From positions 62,001 through 126,000 of the forward strand of contig NZ_BORW01000011.1 of NCBI RefSeq assembly GCF_018333375.1: a DNA stretch of 64,000 nucleotides, given 5' to 3'. This DNA comes from Paenibacillus cookii. GTDB taxonomy: Bacteria; Bacillota; Bacilli; Paenibacillales; Paenibacillaceae. Of this stretch, positions 1 to 8,029 are shown piece by piece. Position 1 is the stretch's first letter; every line of letters begins with the position of its first letter. Under the pieces are notes generated by a model. The model searched no databases and was not told the origin of the DNA. It saw only the letters and a list, made by a program, of their open reading frames with translations. Both the position numbers and the translations under genes were made by a program.

Positions 1-848
1 GGAAGCACGATCAGCATGTTCAGCCGACCGTCCCCATAAGGCAGGCGAATCGCCTGAGCTTCGGGCGTTTGCTTGTATTCGAACATACCGGACCGCCTCA
101 TCATCGGCACTTGTTTGGTCGTTTGGTCGCCTAGCGTGAACTTGCCGTCTTGGGTGTCCTTCGGATCGAAGGGACTTTGCCAGGCGCCGTTAAAGTAGAC
201 GGTATTCAGCAGAATCGCCAGCGTATCCGGGGTGGGAGCTTGATCGAGAACTCCCGGGATTTTACCGCGCGTATGCCGGCTTACCCAATCGTTGATCTTT
301 TTTACCGTTCCCTTTTCGGTAAAGTCAACGGCTTGAACGTCGGCATGGTAGCTGTCTTTTGCCGTGAGAATAAAAGAGTCTTTGATCTCCATGCCCCTGC
401 TGTACCAGACCGAATTGGCGGAATTCAGCCGGACGCCCGACCCCGCATCCCCAAGAAGCGTGTACAGCGTCCGGACAGAGGCGTTCGCCTGCTCCTTGCC
501 GATGGTTTCGATTCCGAGCATCCGCGCCATTTCTTCTGCGGTGTTTCCGCCGCTGCCCTGATAGGCTAACGCTAATGCGGTAAAAATACTATAGGGAGAC
601 AATAGGGTATTCCCCCCCGGCTTTGCCGTCTTCGCGAGCTCTTCGTGAAGACGCAGCCCGAAACGATTTTGCGCGCGGACCATGTCCGGATGGAGTTTTT
701 CGGCGACCTGCTGCCTTTCGGCGAGGGAGAGGACCTGCGCCTGCTTTTTCGACGATTCCGGGGAAATCGGCTGCCGGCCGTCACAGGACGACGTCAGCAG
801 CAGCGAAGCGCAAAGCATAAGAAGGAGCGAGCCTTTTTTCCGAACCAT
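1..848 (-). CDS. Serpin-family serine protease inhibitor, lipoprotein, C-terminus cut off by window edge
   Basis: Reading leftward from the ATG at 848 gives an open frame of 282 codons that runs off the window. The N-terminus is a lipoprotein signal (MVRKKGSLLLMLCASLLL then a lipobox ending TSSC, Cys22), so the protein is probably anchored outside the membrane. The body has serpin landmarks: NTLLSPYSIFTALALAYQG, NTAEEMARMLG, a VWYSRG strand, TRGKIPGVLD and LLNTVYFNGAWQSPFDP. Serpins are about 370-400 residues, so the reactive-centre loop that decides the target protease lies outside the window. A GGAAGG motif precedes the start at long spacing. It is divergent from the MarR gene. The family call is firm; the target is unknown. 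Confidence 0.85.
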   Translation of the reverse strand, partial: MVRKKGSLLLMLCASLLLTSSCDGRQPISPESSKKQAQVLSLAERQQVAEKLHPDMVRAQNRFGLRLHEELAKTAKPGGNTLLSPYSIFTALALAYQGSGGNTAEEMARMLGIETIGKEQANASVRTLYTLLGDAGSGVRLNSANSVWYSRGMEIKDSFILTAKDSYHADVQAVDFTEKGTVKKINDWVSRHTRGKIPGVLDQAPTPDTLAILLNTVYFNGAWQSPFDPKDTQDGKFTLGDQTTKQVPMMRRSGMFEYKQTPEAQAIRLPYGDGRLNMLIVL

Positions 849-1031
849 TGCGGTTTAACCTGCCTTCCGTGTTCACATGATATTCATAGACGCTTCCAGA
901 ACTTAGGAAGTTGCGCCTCGGAAATCCTATCCCGATTTGATTCTGCTTGATCCGGGGCGGTATAATGAATATGAAGTCAATTAAACTGACCAATTTTTAA
1001 CTTTTACACCTAACAAGGAGTTGTGCTACTT

Positions 1032-1508
1032 ATGCCCAAAACACCCCGTCGACACCAAGAGGATTTGGCATCATTGTTTTCGCTCGGATTCAGCGCGTTG
1101 AACGAGGAACTGCATGAGCGGCTGAACGAGCTTGGATTCGGAGATTTCCGGCCCATGCACGGTTTTTTGTTTCAAGGGCTGATTCCGGACGGGGCCACGG
1201 CGAAAACGCTGGTTGAGCTTTTGGGTATTTCCAAGCAGGCGGTGAGCCAGATGCTGGATTACCTGGAGGAGCGCGGCTACGTCGTAAGAAAACCGCATCC
1301 TTCGGACGGCAGAGGCAAGCTGGTGGTGCTCACGGAGCGCGGCCAGGCGCTGATGAAGGCCAAAGAAAGCATCTACAGCACCATTGAAAGCCGGTGGGGA
1401 GCCATCATCGGGAATGACCGCCTGCAAATGATGCGTTCCGATTTGAAACGGATCATCGAGAGCGTTAGCGAAGGGGATGCGCCGAAAAAACTGCGGCCTT
1501 CCTGGTAA
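1032..1508 (+). CDS. MarR-family transcriptional regulator
   Basis: A 158-residue winged-helix protein of MarR type. The recognition region reads AKTLVELLGISKQAVSQMLDYL, followed by the wing RKPHPSDGRGKLVVLTERG, both typical of MarR dimers that bind short palindromes and respond to small ligands or oxidants. I chose the ATG at 1032 because AAGGAG at 1015-1020 lies 11 nt upstream; the in-frame GTG at 1023 would be only 2 nt from it. It is divergent from the serpin and 59 bp ahead of the ArsR gene. The ligand cannot be told from sequence. Regulation of a neighbour or of itself is an inference. Confidence 0.85.
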   Translation: MPKTPRRHQEDLASLFSLGFSALNEELHERLNELGFGDFRPMHGFLFQGLIPDGATAKTLVELLGISKQAVSQMLDYLEERGYVVRKPHPSDGRGKLVVLTERGQALMKAKESIYSTIESRWGAIIGNDRLQMMRSDLKRIIESVSEGDAPKKLRPSW

Positions 1509-1567
1509 AGTACCCGTTCGCGAAAAGATTAAGTTTGAAAATATGATGCCAAAGGACCGAAAAACGC

Positions 1568-1879
1568 ATGGAACCCTCTCTAATCATAAAAGCTTTATCG
1601 AATGAAACACGCCGTCAAATATTAACGTGGTTAAAACATCCGGAGCGGCATTTTGACGAAACGCCTTACGTTCAGCATGGAGTGCCCCAGCGAATCGGCG
1701 CCTGCGTCAGCGATATTCAGGAAAAGGCAGGGCTTGCCCAATCCGTCATTTCCAGCTATTTGCTCATGATGCAAAACGCCGGATTGCTCGAAATGGAGCG
1801 GGTAGGCAAGTGGACCTTTTACCGCCGCAACGAAAAGACTATTCAGGCTTTTGCCGATTATATCCGGGATGAATTGTAG
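1568..1879 (+). CDS. ArsR-family winged-helix repressor
   Basis: A 103-residue protein with the ArsR start IIKALSNETRRQILTWL and a helix-turn-helix segment AGLAQSVISSYLLMMQNAGLLEMERVG, then a short wing. ArsR proteins are homodimeric repressors that release DNA on binding metals or other ligands. There is no CxC metal site in the recognition helix; single cysteines (Cys47 in IGACVSD) do not make a classical arsenic or cadmium site. It lies 230 bp upstream of the broken MFS gene, whose promoter carries two copies of a 27-bp motif, so it probably represses that pump. The link is inferred from position and operator layout. Confidence 0.85.
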   Translation: MEPSLIIKALSNETRRQILTWLKHPERHFDETPYVQHGVPQRIGACVSDIQEKAGLAQSVISSYLLMMQNAGLLEMERVGKWTFYRRNEKTIQAFADYIRDEL

Positions 1880-1927
1880 TGCCGTAAATAAAGGAGGAGA
1901 CTCCTTTTTTTACACCTATACGTATTT

Positions 1928-2072
1928 ACATATCTAGATAATTGGATGTATAATGGCTGAGGATTGCGGTGTTACGTATTAAGTGAAAAACTTTTTGGGC
2001 GAAAAGAAAAAAATGAAAGGAAGACGGCAAGGCTATTTTTTTGGGATTATATATCCATATATCCAGATATGT
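1928..2072 (+). promoter_or_regulatory. Promoter with two inverted copies of a 27-bp operator
   Basis: A 27-bp motif at 1928-1954 (begins ACATATCTAGATAA) recurs in reverse orientation at 2046-2072 with only four differences. The first copy covers a promoter: -35 TTTACA at 1925-1930, 18 bp, -10 TATAAT at 1949-1954. The second copy lies in the transcribed leader, 39 bp before the MFS start. This is the layout expected for repression by occlusion and possibly looping, most likely by the adjacent ArsR protein. Site and spacing are seen; the identity of the repressor is inferred. Confidence 0.6.
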
Positions 2073-2110
2073 AGTTACAAACGATAGGATAGGAGAGAGG
2101 ATTACGACAT

Positions 2111-2970
2111 ATGAAGAACAAAATAACGATGCTGGTCATGATGTTGTCTTTGGGCGTTTTCGGCATCATTGCGACCGAAATGGGAATCGTCGGCGTTTTG
2201 CCCCAGGTGACGGAGAAATTCCATGTTTCCGCGGCGCATGCGGGGCTGGCGGTCAGCGTTTTTGCGCTGGTCGTCGCCGTTTCGGGTCCTTTTGCCACGC
2301 TGCTTGCATCCGGTTTGAACCGCAAGATGATTTTAAGTTTGGCGGTATTGATGTTTGCCGTTTCCAACGTTTGTTACGTCATGACAAGCCGTTTTGAAGT
2401 GCTGATGGCATTCCGCATCATCCCGGCGATCTTCCATCCGGTGTTCTTTTCGATTGCGCTCGTTACGGCTTCGCAGCTGGTTTCTCCGGAAAAAAGCGGA
2501 CAGGCGGCGACGAAGGTTTTTGCCGGCATCACCGTCGGTTTTGCGTTCGGCGTACCGTTGACCTCGTATTTGGCGGAACGAATTTCGCTGGACACGGCTT
2601 TTGGGTTTGCGGCCGCCGTCAATTTGGTCGCGTTCATCGGCATTTTGGCGCTTCATTTTTTCCGATGCTGCCGATCGTTTTTTTGTGGGGAATCATTCAC
2701 TCCGGCGGGCTGATCGTAAGCCAGACGTGGCTCATGAGCGAGGTGGAAGAGGCGCCCGAATTCGGCAACAGCCTATTCGTCTCTTTTTCCAACCTGGGCA
2801 TTACGCTCGGTTCTTCTTTGGGCGGCTGGTTTATTTCCTCTTTCGGCATTCAGCAGCTCATTTGGAGCGGCATGTGGTTTGCGGCGTTGGCTTTCGTTTT
2901 GATCGCGGCTAAAGTGAAATTATTCAGCGTATCCCGGGAAACGCCGGGAGCGTCCGTCGATAAAATGTAA
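2111..2970 (+). pseudogene. MFS efflux transporter broken by internal deletion and frameshift
   Basis: Codons 1-185 from the ATG at 2111 encode the N-terminal half of a 12-TM drug/sugar exporter of the AraJ/YdhP type (IIATEMGIVGVLPQVTEKF, then SGPFATLLASGLNRK). At about 2660 the frame runs out into RCCRSFFCGESFTPAG. The C-terminal part resumes in another frame at 2665 (MLPIVFLWGIIHSGG, then QTWLMSEVEEAPEFGNS) and ends at 2970. About 100 residues between TM6 and TM9 are missing, so this is a deletion of some 300 bp plus a frame change rather than a single-base slip. A functional pump is unlikely. The upstream ArsR gene and its operators look intact. Confidence 0.8.
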
Positions 2971-2999
2971 CGCCGGGGCTCGCCGGTATGAACCGGAAA

Positions 3000-3033
3000 A
3001 AAGCTGTACCCGTTTTGAAGCGGGTGCAGCTTT
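3000..3033 (-). terminator. Intrinsic terminator of mntH
   Basis: A 13-bp stem with one mismatch (AAAGCTGTACCCG against CGGGTGCAGCTTT) lies 29 bp past the mntH stop. Read on the minus strand it is followed by TTTTTTCC. On the plus strand the T run is weaker but may also end transcription from the MFS remnant. Confidence 0.75.
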
Positions 3034-3061
3034 GCTCTTGCCGAAGCGATCGATCTTTATG

Positions 3062-4417
3062 TTAATAAGCAAACGTTCCGTACAACAGATATATGTTAAG
3101 CACCGCGATGAGGATCGCGATGAACCAGGACAGCAGTTGGAGCCACCGGGGGGCGGCATGCGGGCCCATTTTCTTCCGGTCCGAGGTGAACATGACGAGC
3201 GGGATGACGGCAAAAGAGAGCTGAAGGGACAGGATGACCTGGCTCAGGATCAACAGGCTGCCGGTTGCCTGTTCGCCGACGATCCCGATCACCAGCACGG
3301 CCGGAATGACGGCGATGGCGCGGGTAATAAGCCTGCGAATCCAAGGTTTGAGCCGGATGTTAAGAAAACCCTCCATGACGATCTGGCCGGCCAGCGTCCC
3401 GGTCAGGGTGGAGTTTTGGCCGGAAGCGAGCAGCGCGACGGCAAAAAGCACGCTGGCGATGCCGGTGCCGAGCAGCGGCGTCAGCAGCTGGTACGCATCC
3501 TGGATTTCGGCGACTTCCGTGTGACCCGTCGCATGGAACGTGGCGGCGGATAAAATCAGGATCGCCGCATTCACGAACAGGGCCAGCATAAGCGCCACGG
3601 TCGAGTCGATCGTCGCGAAACGGATCGCCGATTTTTTGCCCTGCACCGTATCCTCGTAATTCCGCGTCTGCACGATCGACGAATGAAGGTACAAGTTATG
3701 CGGCATGACCGTCGCGCCCAAAATGCCGAGGGCAATGTACAGCATGGCCGGATTTTGGACGATTTCCGCCTTGGGCACGAAACCGGACAACACGCCGCCA
3801 AGATCGGGCCTCGACAGCACCATTTCGGCGACGAAGCAAAGCATGATCATGGCGATGAGCGAGATGACGATCGCTTCGATGTAGCGAAAGCCTTTGTTTT
3901 GCAGGAAAAGCACGAGCAAGACGTCAAGCACCGTCAGCAGCACGCCGTAGATGAGCGGCATGCCGAACAAGAGCTGAAGGGCGATGGCGGAGCCGATCAC
4001 TTCGGCCAAATCGCAGGCTGCGATCGCCAGCTCGCACAGTATCCACAGGCCGAAATTGACCGGTTTGCTGTAATGGTCGCGGCAGGCCTGCGCCAGATCC
4101 CTTCCGGTGGCAATGCCCAGCCGGGCGGAAAGCGATTGAAGCACGATCGCCATCAGGTTGGAGATGAGGATGACCGACAGCAGCGTATAGCCGAACATGG
4201 CTCCGCCCGCCAAATCGGTAGCCCAGTTTCCCGGATCCATGTACCCGACCGCGACGAGGTATCCCGGACCGACAAAGGCGAGCAGCTTCCGAAAAAAGCT
4301 GCCTTTCGTCGGCACCTTCATCGACTTGTAAACTTCGGGCAGGCTGGGGGCATGCCGCTTGGAGCGCCAGCCCTGCTCGGACTGCGATTCCTTTACGCGT
4401 GGTGCGGACATGTTCAT
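3062..4417 (-). CDS. mntH: NRAMP-family Mn2+/H+ importer
   Basis: A 451-residue polytopic membrane protein. TM1 carries the metal-binding signature DPGNW (residues 61-65, in [12 protein letters not shown]) and TM6 carries MPHNLYLHS, the two elements that form the NRAMP metal site. Length and the full set of about 11 hydrophobic segments fit bacterial MntH, which takes up manganese with protons. The start has AGAAGG 8 nt upstream. A sequence resembling the Bacillus MntR operator lies 26-50 bp upstream, which supports manganese-repressed expression. It neighbours a ZIP metal transporter on the same strand but is not obviously co-transcribed with it. Confidence in function is high. Confidence 0.95.
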   Translation of the reverse strand: MNMSAPRVKESQSEQGWRSKRHAPSLPEVYKSMKVPTKGSFFRKLLAFVGPGYLVAVGYMDPGNWATDLAGGAMFGYTLLSVILISNLMAIVLQSLSARLGIATGRDLAQACRDHYSKPVNFGLWILCELAIAACDLAEVIGSAIALQLLFGMPLIYGVLLTVLDVLLVLFLQNKGFRYIEAIVISLIAMIMLCFVAEMVLSRPDLGGVLSGFVPKAEIVQNPAMLYIALGILGATVMPHNLYLHSSIVQTRNYEDTVQGKKSAIRFATIDSTVALMLALFVNAAILILSAATFHATGHTEVAEIQDAYQLLTPLLGTGIASVLFAVALLASGQNSTLTGTLAGQIVMEGFLNIRLKPWIRRLITRAIAVIPAVLVIGIVGEQATGSLLILSQVILSLQLSFAVIPLVMFTSDRKKMGPHAAPRWLQLLSWFIAILIAVLNIYLLYGTFAY

Positions 4418-4442
4418 GTGTACAACCTTCTTTCTTACAGGA

Positions 4443-4467
4443 AATTATTTTGCCTCCGGACAACTTT
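4443..4467 (-). promoter_or_regulatory. Probable MntR-type operator upstream of mntH
   Basis: On the plus strand the site reads AATTATTTTGCCT then CCGGACAACTTT. From memory, Bacillus MntR sites have the form TTTGCCTTAAGGAAACT, and the TTTGCCT half and the closing AACTTT agree. It lies 26-50 bp upstream of the mntH start, where a repressor would block the promoter. I cannot score it against a matrix, so this is a motif-level match only. Confidence 0.5.
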
Positions 4468-4609
4468 TGATGTAAAAAAAATCGTTCCTTTTCGAAGTAA
4501 GATATGAACCTACCGCTTTTCTATGTGCATGGATGTTCCAAAGCGATCCGCAGGCAAAACAGTGGATTGAAACCAGACTCCTTGTCAAGGCGCTTCATGG
4601 CGAAACGCC

Positions 4610-5344
4610 CTACCGCAGGAAATGGGTGAGCCCAATCATGGTCAGCAGGCCGAAAATGAAGGAAAACGTCGCGGCCCGTTCATTGCCGTCCCCGTGGCTT
4701 TCGGGGATCAGCTCCTTGTAGACGACGAACAGCATGGCTCCGGCCGCAAAGGCAAGTCCGTAAGGGATGACCGCATGGAAGGTTTCGGCGAAGCGAAGCC
4801 CGGCCCAGCAGGCGGCAAACTCCAGCACGCCGGTAAACGCGGCCAGCACCAGCGCCCAGCGCCGGCGCATGCCATGGGTAATCAGGAACAAAGCGGTGAG
4901 GAACCCCTCCGGAATGTTTTGCAGGCCGATGCTGAGCGCGACGATCGTTCCGAGATCCTGGCTGCTGCTCCCGTAGCTGACCCCGACCGAAAGCCCCTCC
5001 GGTAAGTTATGCAGCGCCATCGCGGAAAGGAACATGAGCGAGCTTGTCCGATCGTTTTTTTCGATGCGCAGATTATGGGCGGGATCCTGATGGGGGATGA
5101 TCAGCTCCAATATGGTTAGAACCGCCGTTCCCAGCAGCGTGCCGATCGTAAGAATCCACAGGTTCGATAACTTCAGCGCCGCCGGGATGAGGCCGTAGGT
5201 CGAAGCCGCAACCATGATGCCGGCGGTGAACGCCAGCAATATATCCCGCCTCCGATGCGTGACATTGTTGAACAGGAGCGCGGGCAGCGCGCCCAAAGCG
5301 GTGCAAAGCGAAGTCGCCAGACTTCCCAGCAAAATGGCGTTCAT
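4610..5344 (-). CDS. ZIP-family metal transporter
   Basis: A 244-residue membrane protein with about eight hydrophobic segments and the two ZIP metal-site helices: SAMALHNLPEGLSVG (TM4) and GLQNIPEGFLTALFL (TM5). ZIP proteins move zinc, iron or manganese into the cytoplasm; this short form resembles the ZupT/GufA branch. I chose the ATG at 5344 because GGAGG sits 5 nt upstream and the protein then starts directly with TM1 (MNAILLGSLATSLC); the longer in-frame extension to 5500 is not membrane-like. A His/Asp-rich loop (PHQDPAHNLRIEKND) separates TM3 and TM4. Substrate is not decidable from sequence. Confidence 0.9.
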   Translation of the reverse strand: MNAILLGSLATSLCTALGALPALLFNNVTHRRRDILLAFTAGIMVAASTYGLIPAALKLSNLWILTIGTLLGTAVLTILELIIPHQDPAHNLRIEKNDRTSSLMFLSAMALHNLPEGLSVGVSYGSSSQDLGTIVALSIGLQNIPEGFLTALFLITHGMRRRWALVLAAFTGVLEFAACWAGLRFAETFHAVIPYGLAFAAGAMLFVVYKELIPESHGDGNERAATFSFIFGLLTMIGLTHFLR

Positions 5345-5488
5345 AGGATCCTCCTTACCCAGTAGATTGCAGTCGCATGTTTCGCTTGTACAACCATATG
5401 AGCAAGTTCGGGACTCTATTCGCAAAATAAACTTCGGCGGCCCCACCCGCGTACGGCCCGTTCCGCCGATCGTCCCGACTAAAGAAAC

Positions 5489-5513
5489 GCCCCGCGGCAT
5501 TTGGCCGCGGGGC
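5489..5513 (-). terminator. Intrinsic terminator of the cyclophilin gene
   Basis: A perfect 10-bp GC-rich stem (GCCCCGCGGC, loop ATTTG, GCCGCGGGGC) 13 bp beyond the stop of the peptidyl-prolyl isomerase gene. On the minus strand it is followed by GTTTCTTT, a moderate U tract. Confidence 0.7.
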
Positions 5514-5526
5514 CCTTGTCATGTCC

Positions 5527-6267
5527 TTATTTTTCTTTGATGGTGATGCTATCGATCGTCACTTTTTCGGTCGGTTTGCTCAGCTCGTCCGTGTCCGGAT
5601 TCGCTTCGACCGGCGTGGCGGCGATTTTTTTCACGACGTCCATGCCGCCGGTGATTTTGCCGAAAATGGTGTAGTTCGGGATCTGGTTCAGATCCTTGCT
5701 GTCCTCGCCCGTGCAGATGAAAAACTGGCTGCCGTTCGTGTTCGGTCCGGCGTTGGCCATCGCGACGATGCCCGGCTCGTATTTGTAGTTCGTTTTTTCA
5801 TCCTCGAAGGTATATCCAGGGCTGCCCGTGCCGGTTCCCGTCGGGTCGCCGGTTTGAATCATAAACGGTTCGATGATGCGGTGGAAAATGACGCCGTCGT
5901 AGAAGCCCTGCTTGGACAGAAACACGAAGTTGTTGACGGTTTTCGGCGCGTCTTTCGCAAACAGCTGGATCGTAAACGTGCCTTTGGACGTTTTGACCTC
6001 GGCTTCGTAGGTTTTCTTCGTATCGATTTGCATGGCCGGCGGGCTTGTCCAGCTTTTTGCCCCCTGCGATGCATTCGTGCCGTTATCCTTCGTATCGGTA
6101 TCGTTGGCATCCGTACCCTTCGTGTCCTGCGGCTGCTGCGTTTCCTGGGACTGGTTCGGGTTGGCCTGCTCGGCGGACGATTCCGGTTTTTTGCCGCAGC
6201 CGCCGAGGACGAGGGCAACCACGATCATGATCATCAACGGAAGTAAATACGCTTTTTTCAGTTTCAT
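5527..6267 (-). CDS. Cyclophilin-type peptidyl-prolyl cis-trans isomerase, lipoprotein
   Basis: A 246-residue exported lipoprotein. The signal peptide ends in the lipobox LVLGGCGKK (Cys at about residue 23), then about 55 residues rich in Gln, Asp, Asn and Thr form a flexible wall-spanning linker. The catalytic domain has cyclophilin motifs: GVIFHRIIEPFMIQTGDPTG, YEPGIVAMANAGPNTNGSQFFI and NYTIFGKI. It probably assists folding of secreted proteins outside the membrane. The ATG at 6267 lies 14 nt after AAGGAG; an in-frame GTG at 6282 overlaps that site and is too close. It ends at its own terminator. Confidence 0.92.
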   Translation of the reverse strand: MKLKKAYLLPLMIMIVVALVLGGCGKKPESSAEQANPNQSQETQQPQDTKGTDANDTDTKDNGTNASQGAKSWTSPPAMQIDTKKTYEAEVKTSKGTFTIQLFAKDAPKTVNNFVFLSKQGFYDGVIFHRIIEPFMIQTGDPTGTGTGSPGYTFEDEKTNYKYEPGIVAMANAGPNTNGSQFFICTGEDSKDLNQIPNYTIFGKITGGMDVVKKIAATPVEANPDTDELSKPTEKVTIDSITIKEK

Positions 6268-6462
6268 GAGTCGGTTGTTCACTCCTTATGCATTTTCGCT
6301 ATGTCTAATGATAGCGGCTTTTCGCTCCAAAATCTAGCGCACCTCCGGTTTGTCCCGTCCTTGCAGAAAAAACCGGTTTTTTGCAGGTATTCTTGAAACT
6401 TCTCCATTCGCTGCAACGTTTAAACAGGTAATGAATGTAAATTTTGACATGGGGGGATGCCG

Positions 6463-7392
6463 ATGTTCGATGCGGAAAATGCCCGTCTGACGGAGCTGAA
6501 GGAGAGCATGAGGAACAAAGTCAAATGGGAAAAACACCTTCAGGAGCTGGAAAAAGAGCGGGAGGAACGACGGCGGGAAGCGGATCGCTGGAAACAGCGG
6601 CTGGCGGACGAGGAAAAGGACGTAGAACGGCTGGCTGGCGCCTCTTTGTCCGCGTTGTTTTTCGGCTTGATCGGCAAAAAGGAAGAAAAAATGGAACGCG
6701 AACAGCTCGAAGTGCTGGAGGCGAAAGCAAAATACGATGCGGCGGTCCGGGCGGCAGAGGACATTCAGAAGCAATGCGAGGAAACGGACCGGCTGCTCCG
6801 CGACGTGCGATATTCGGAATCCGAATATGAACGGATATTGAAGGAAAAGGAAACCATCCTTTTGCGGCAGCCCGGGGAACTGGCGGAACTGGCGGAGCGG
6901 CAGGCGGATCTCGCCGTGCAGCTGAAGGAAATGAAGGAAGCGGTGCAAGCGGGCCGCTCGGTGCTTCATGATTTGGAGCAGGCCCGGGATTACCTGCAGT
7001 CCGCCCGCAGTTGGGGCACTTACGACATGCTTGGCGGCGGCATGCTGTCCACGCACCTCAAGCATAACAAGATCGACGAGGCCATGGATTATATCCATGA
7101 CGCGCAAACCAGCTTGCGGAGGTTCCGCAAAGAACTGAAGGATGTGGAGATGCATTTGGCCGTCGAGATCGACATCGGCAGTTTTTTGCGTTTTTCGGAT
7201 TATTTTTTCGACGGGTTTATTGCCGACTGGATGGTGCAGGGACGGATCAACGACACGCTTTCGCAGGTGGAAGAAAAGCTGGATGCAATCAAGCGGGTGG
7301 TGCGCCGGATCGAGTCGGAGCAGCGCAGCCTGGAAACACGCTTGGCAGACGTAAAAAGAAGGTACGAGTACGTGGTCGAGTCGGCCGAATGA
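6463..7392 (+). CDS. Coiled-coil protein of unknown function
   Basis: A 309-residue, highly charged protein, mostly predicted coiled coil (about residues 5-55 and 70-170 are rich in Glu, Lys, Arg with heptad spacing), with a short hydrophobic patch around LAGASLSALFFGLIG (about residue 58) and a second helical part after LGGGMLSTHLKHNKIDEAM. The C-terminal region (RFSDYFFDGFIADW, then a long helix) resembles nothing I recognise. The start at 6463 has GGGGGG 6 nt upstream; the ATG at 6457 abuts it. No signal peptide. It stands alone between the cyclophilin and a small unknown gene. The fold suggests a scaffold or filament-like role, but that is a guess. Confidence 0.75.
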   Translation: MFDAENARLTELKESMRNKVKWEKHLQELEKEREERRREADRWKQRLADEEKDVERLAGASLSALFFGLIGKKEEKMEREQLEVLEAKAKYDAAVRAAEDIQKQCEETDRLLRDVRYSESEYERILKEKETILLRQPGELAELAERQADLAVQLKEMKEAVQAGRSVLHDLEQARDYLQSARSWGTYDMLGGGMLSTHLKHNKIDEAMDYIHDAQTSLRRFRKELKDVEMHLAVEIDIGSFLRFSDYFFDGFIADWMVQGRINDTLSQVEEKLDAIKRVVRRIESEQRSLETRLADVKRRYEYVVESAE

Positions 7393-7612
7393 GATTTGAA
7401 GGAGCCTCCCGATGTCGCTTGGACCCCGGGCAGCTCACGACTAGTCCAGTTCCGACCCGGGTCGGCCCGGAAAGCATGATTGCGGCAGCTTATTCGGATT
7501 GATGAGTCAATTTTTGATGGAGAAAGTTAGTGAGAAATAAAGTCGTTCATGTGCACGAAAAGGGGATTTACCGAATGGAGGCAGATTACGGCCGTAGGTA
7601 AGAGGCAAATAA

Positions 7613-7636
7613 AAAGGAGGGCGTTGGCCCTCCTTT
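7613..7636 (-). terminator. Intrinsic terminator of the 96-residue protein gene
   Basis: A perfect 10-bp stem (AAAGGAGGGC, loop GTTG, GCCCTCCTTT) 12 bp past the stop at 7648. On the minus strand it is followed by a T-rich run (TTTATTTGCC). Confidence 0.75.
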
Positions 7637-7647
7637 AAATATGCTTC

Positions 7648-7938
7648 CTATGCTTCGTTCTTCTTCCATTCGACGCTGCGGAGCAGGCCGTGCTTCATCA
7701 GCGCCAGCACGAAATCCACGTAGTAATCTTTCCGCACGATGGCGGCGTATTCATGGTTTTTATAGGCGTAAAACAGCGCGTCGGTGTAAACGTCGTTATC
7801 CTCGAAATGTTTCCGGATTTCCCGCAAACGGTTCAAATACGGCTCCTCCTGGAGGAGATGGATGCGAAATTCGACATCGTCTCCGTTGACGGTTTCCGTG
7901 ATGCGGGCAACGTCCTCGTTGCAGCGGTAAGTCAGCAT
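7648..7938 (-). CDS. Conserved-looking 96-residue protein of unknown function
   Basis: I do not recognise this small acidic cytosolic protein. It starts MLTYRCNEDVARITETV, continues with LNRLREIRKHFEDNDVYTDALFYAYKNHEYAAIVRKDYY, and ends RSVEWKKNEA. The start at 7938 is set by GGAGG 8 nt upstream; the ATG at 7953 is itself part of that ribosome binding site (ATGGAGG). The spacing of aromatic and charged residues suggests a compact alpha-helical domain. It has its own terminator, so it is a single-gene unit. The strong start signal and terminator make it a real gene. Confidence 0.7.
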   Translation of the reverse strand: MLTYRCNEDVARITETVNGDDVEFRIHLLQEEPYLNRLREIRKHFEDNDVYTDALFYAYKNHEYAAIVRKDYYVDFVLALMKHGLLRSVEWKKNEA

Positions 7939-8029
7939 GGCGGGCGCCTCCATTCCGGTTAAAATGTTTTCCCTTGCTTATTCCTTTCCACGATTCCTGC
8001 CGGTTAACAACCGTCCGTTTTCCTCCTGG

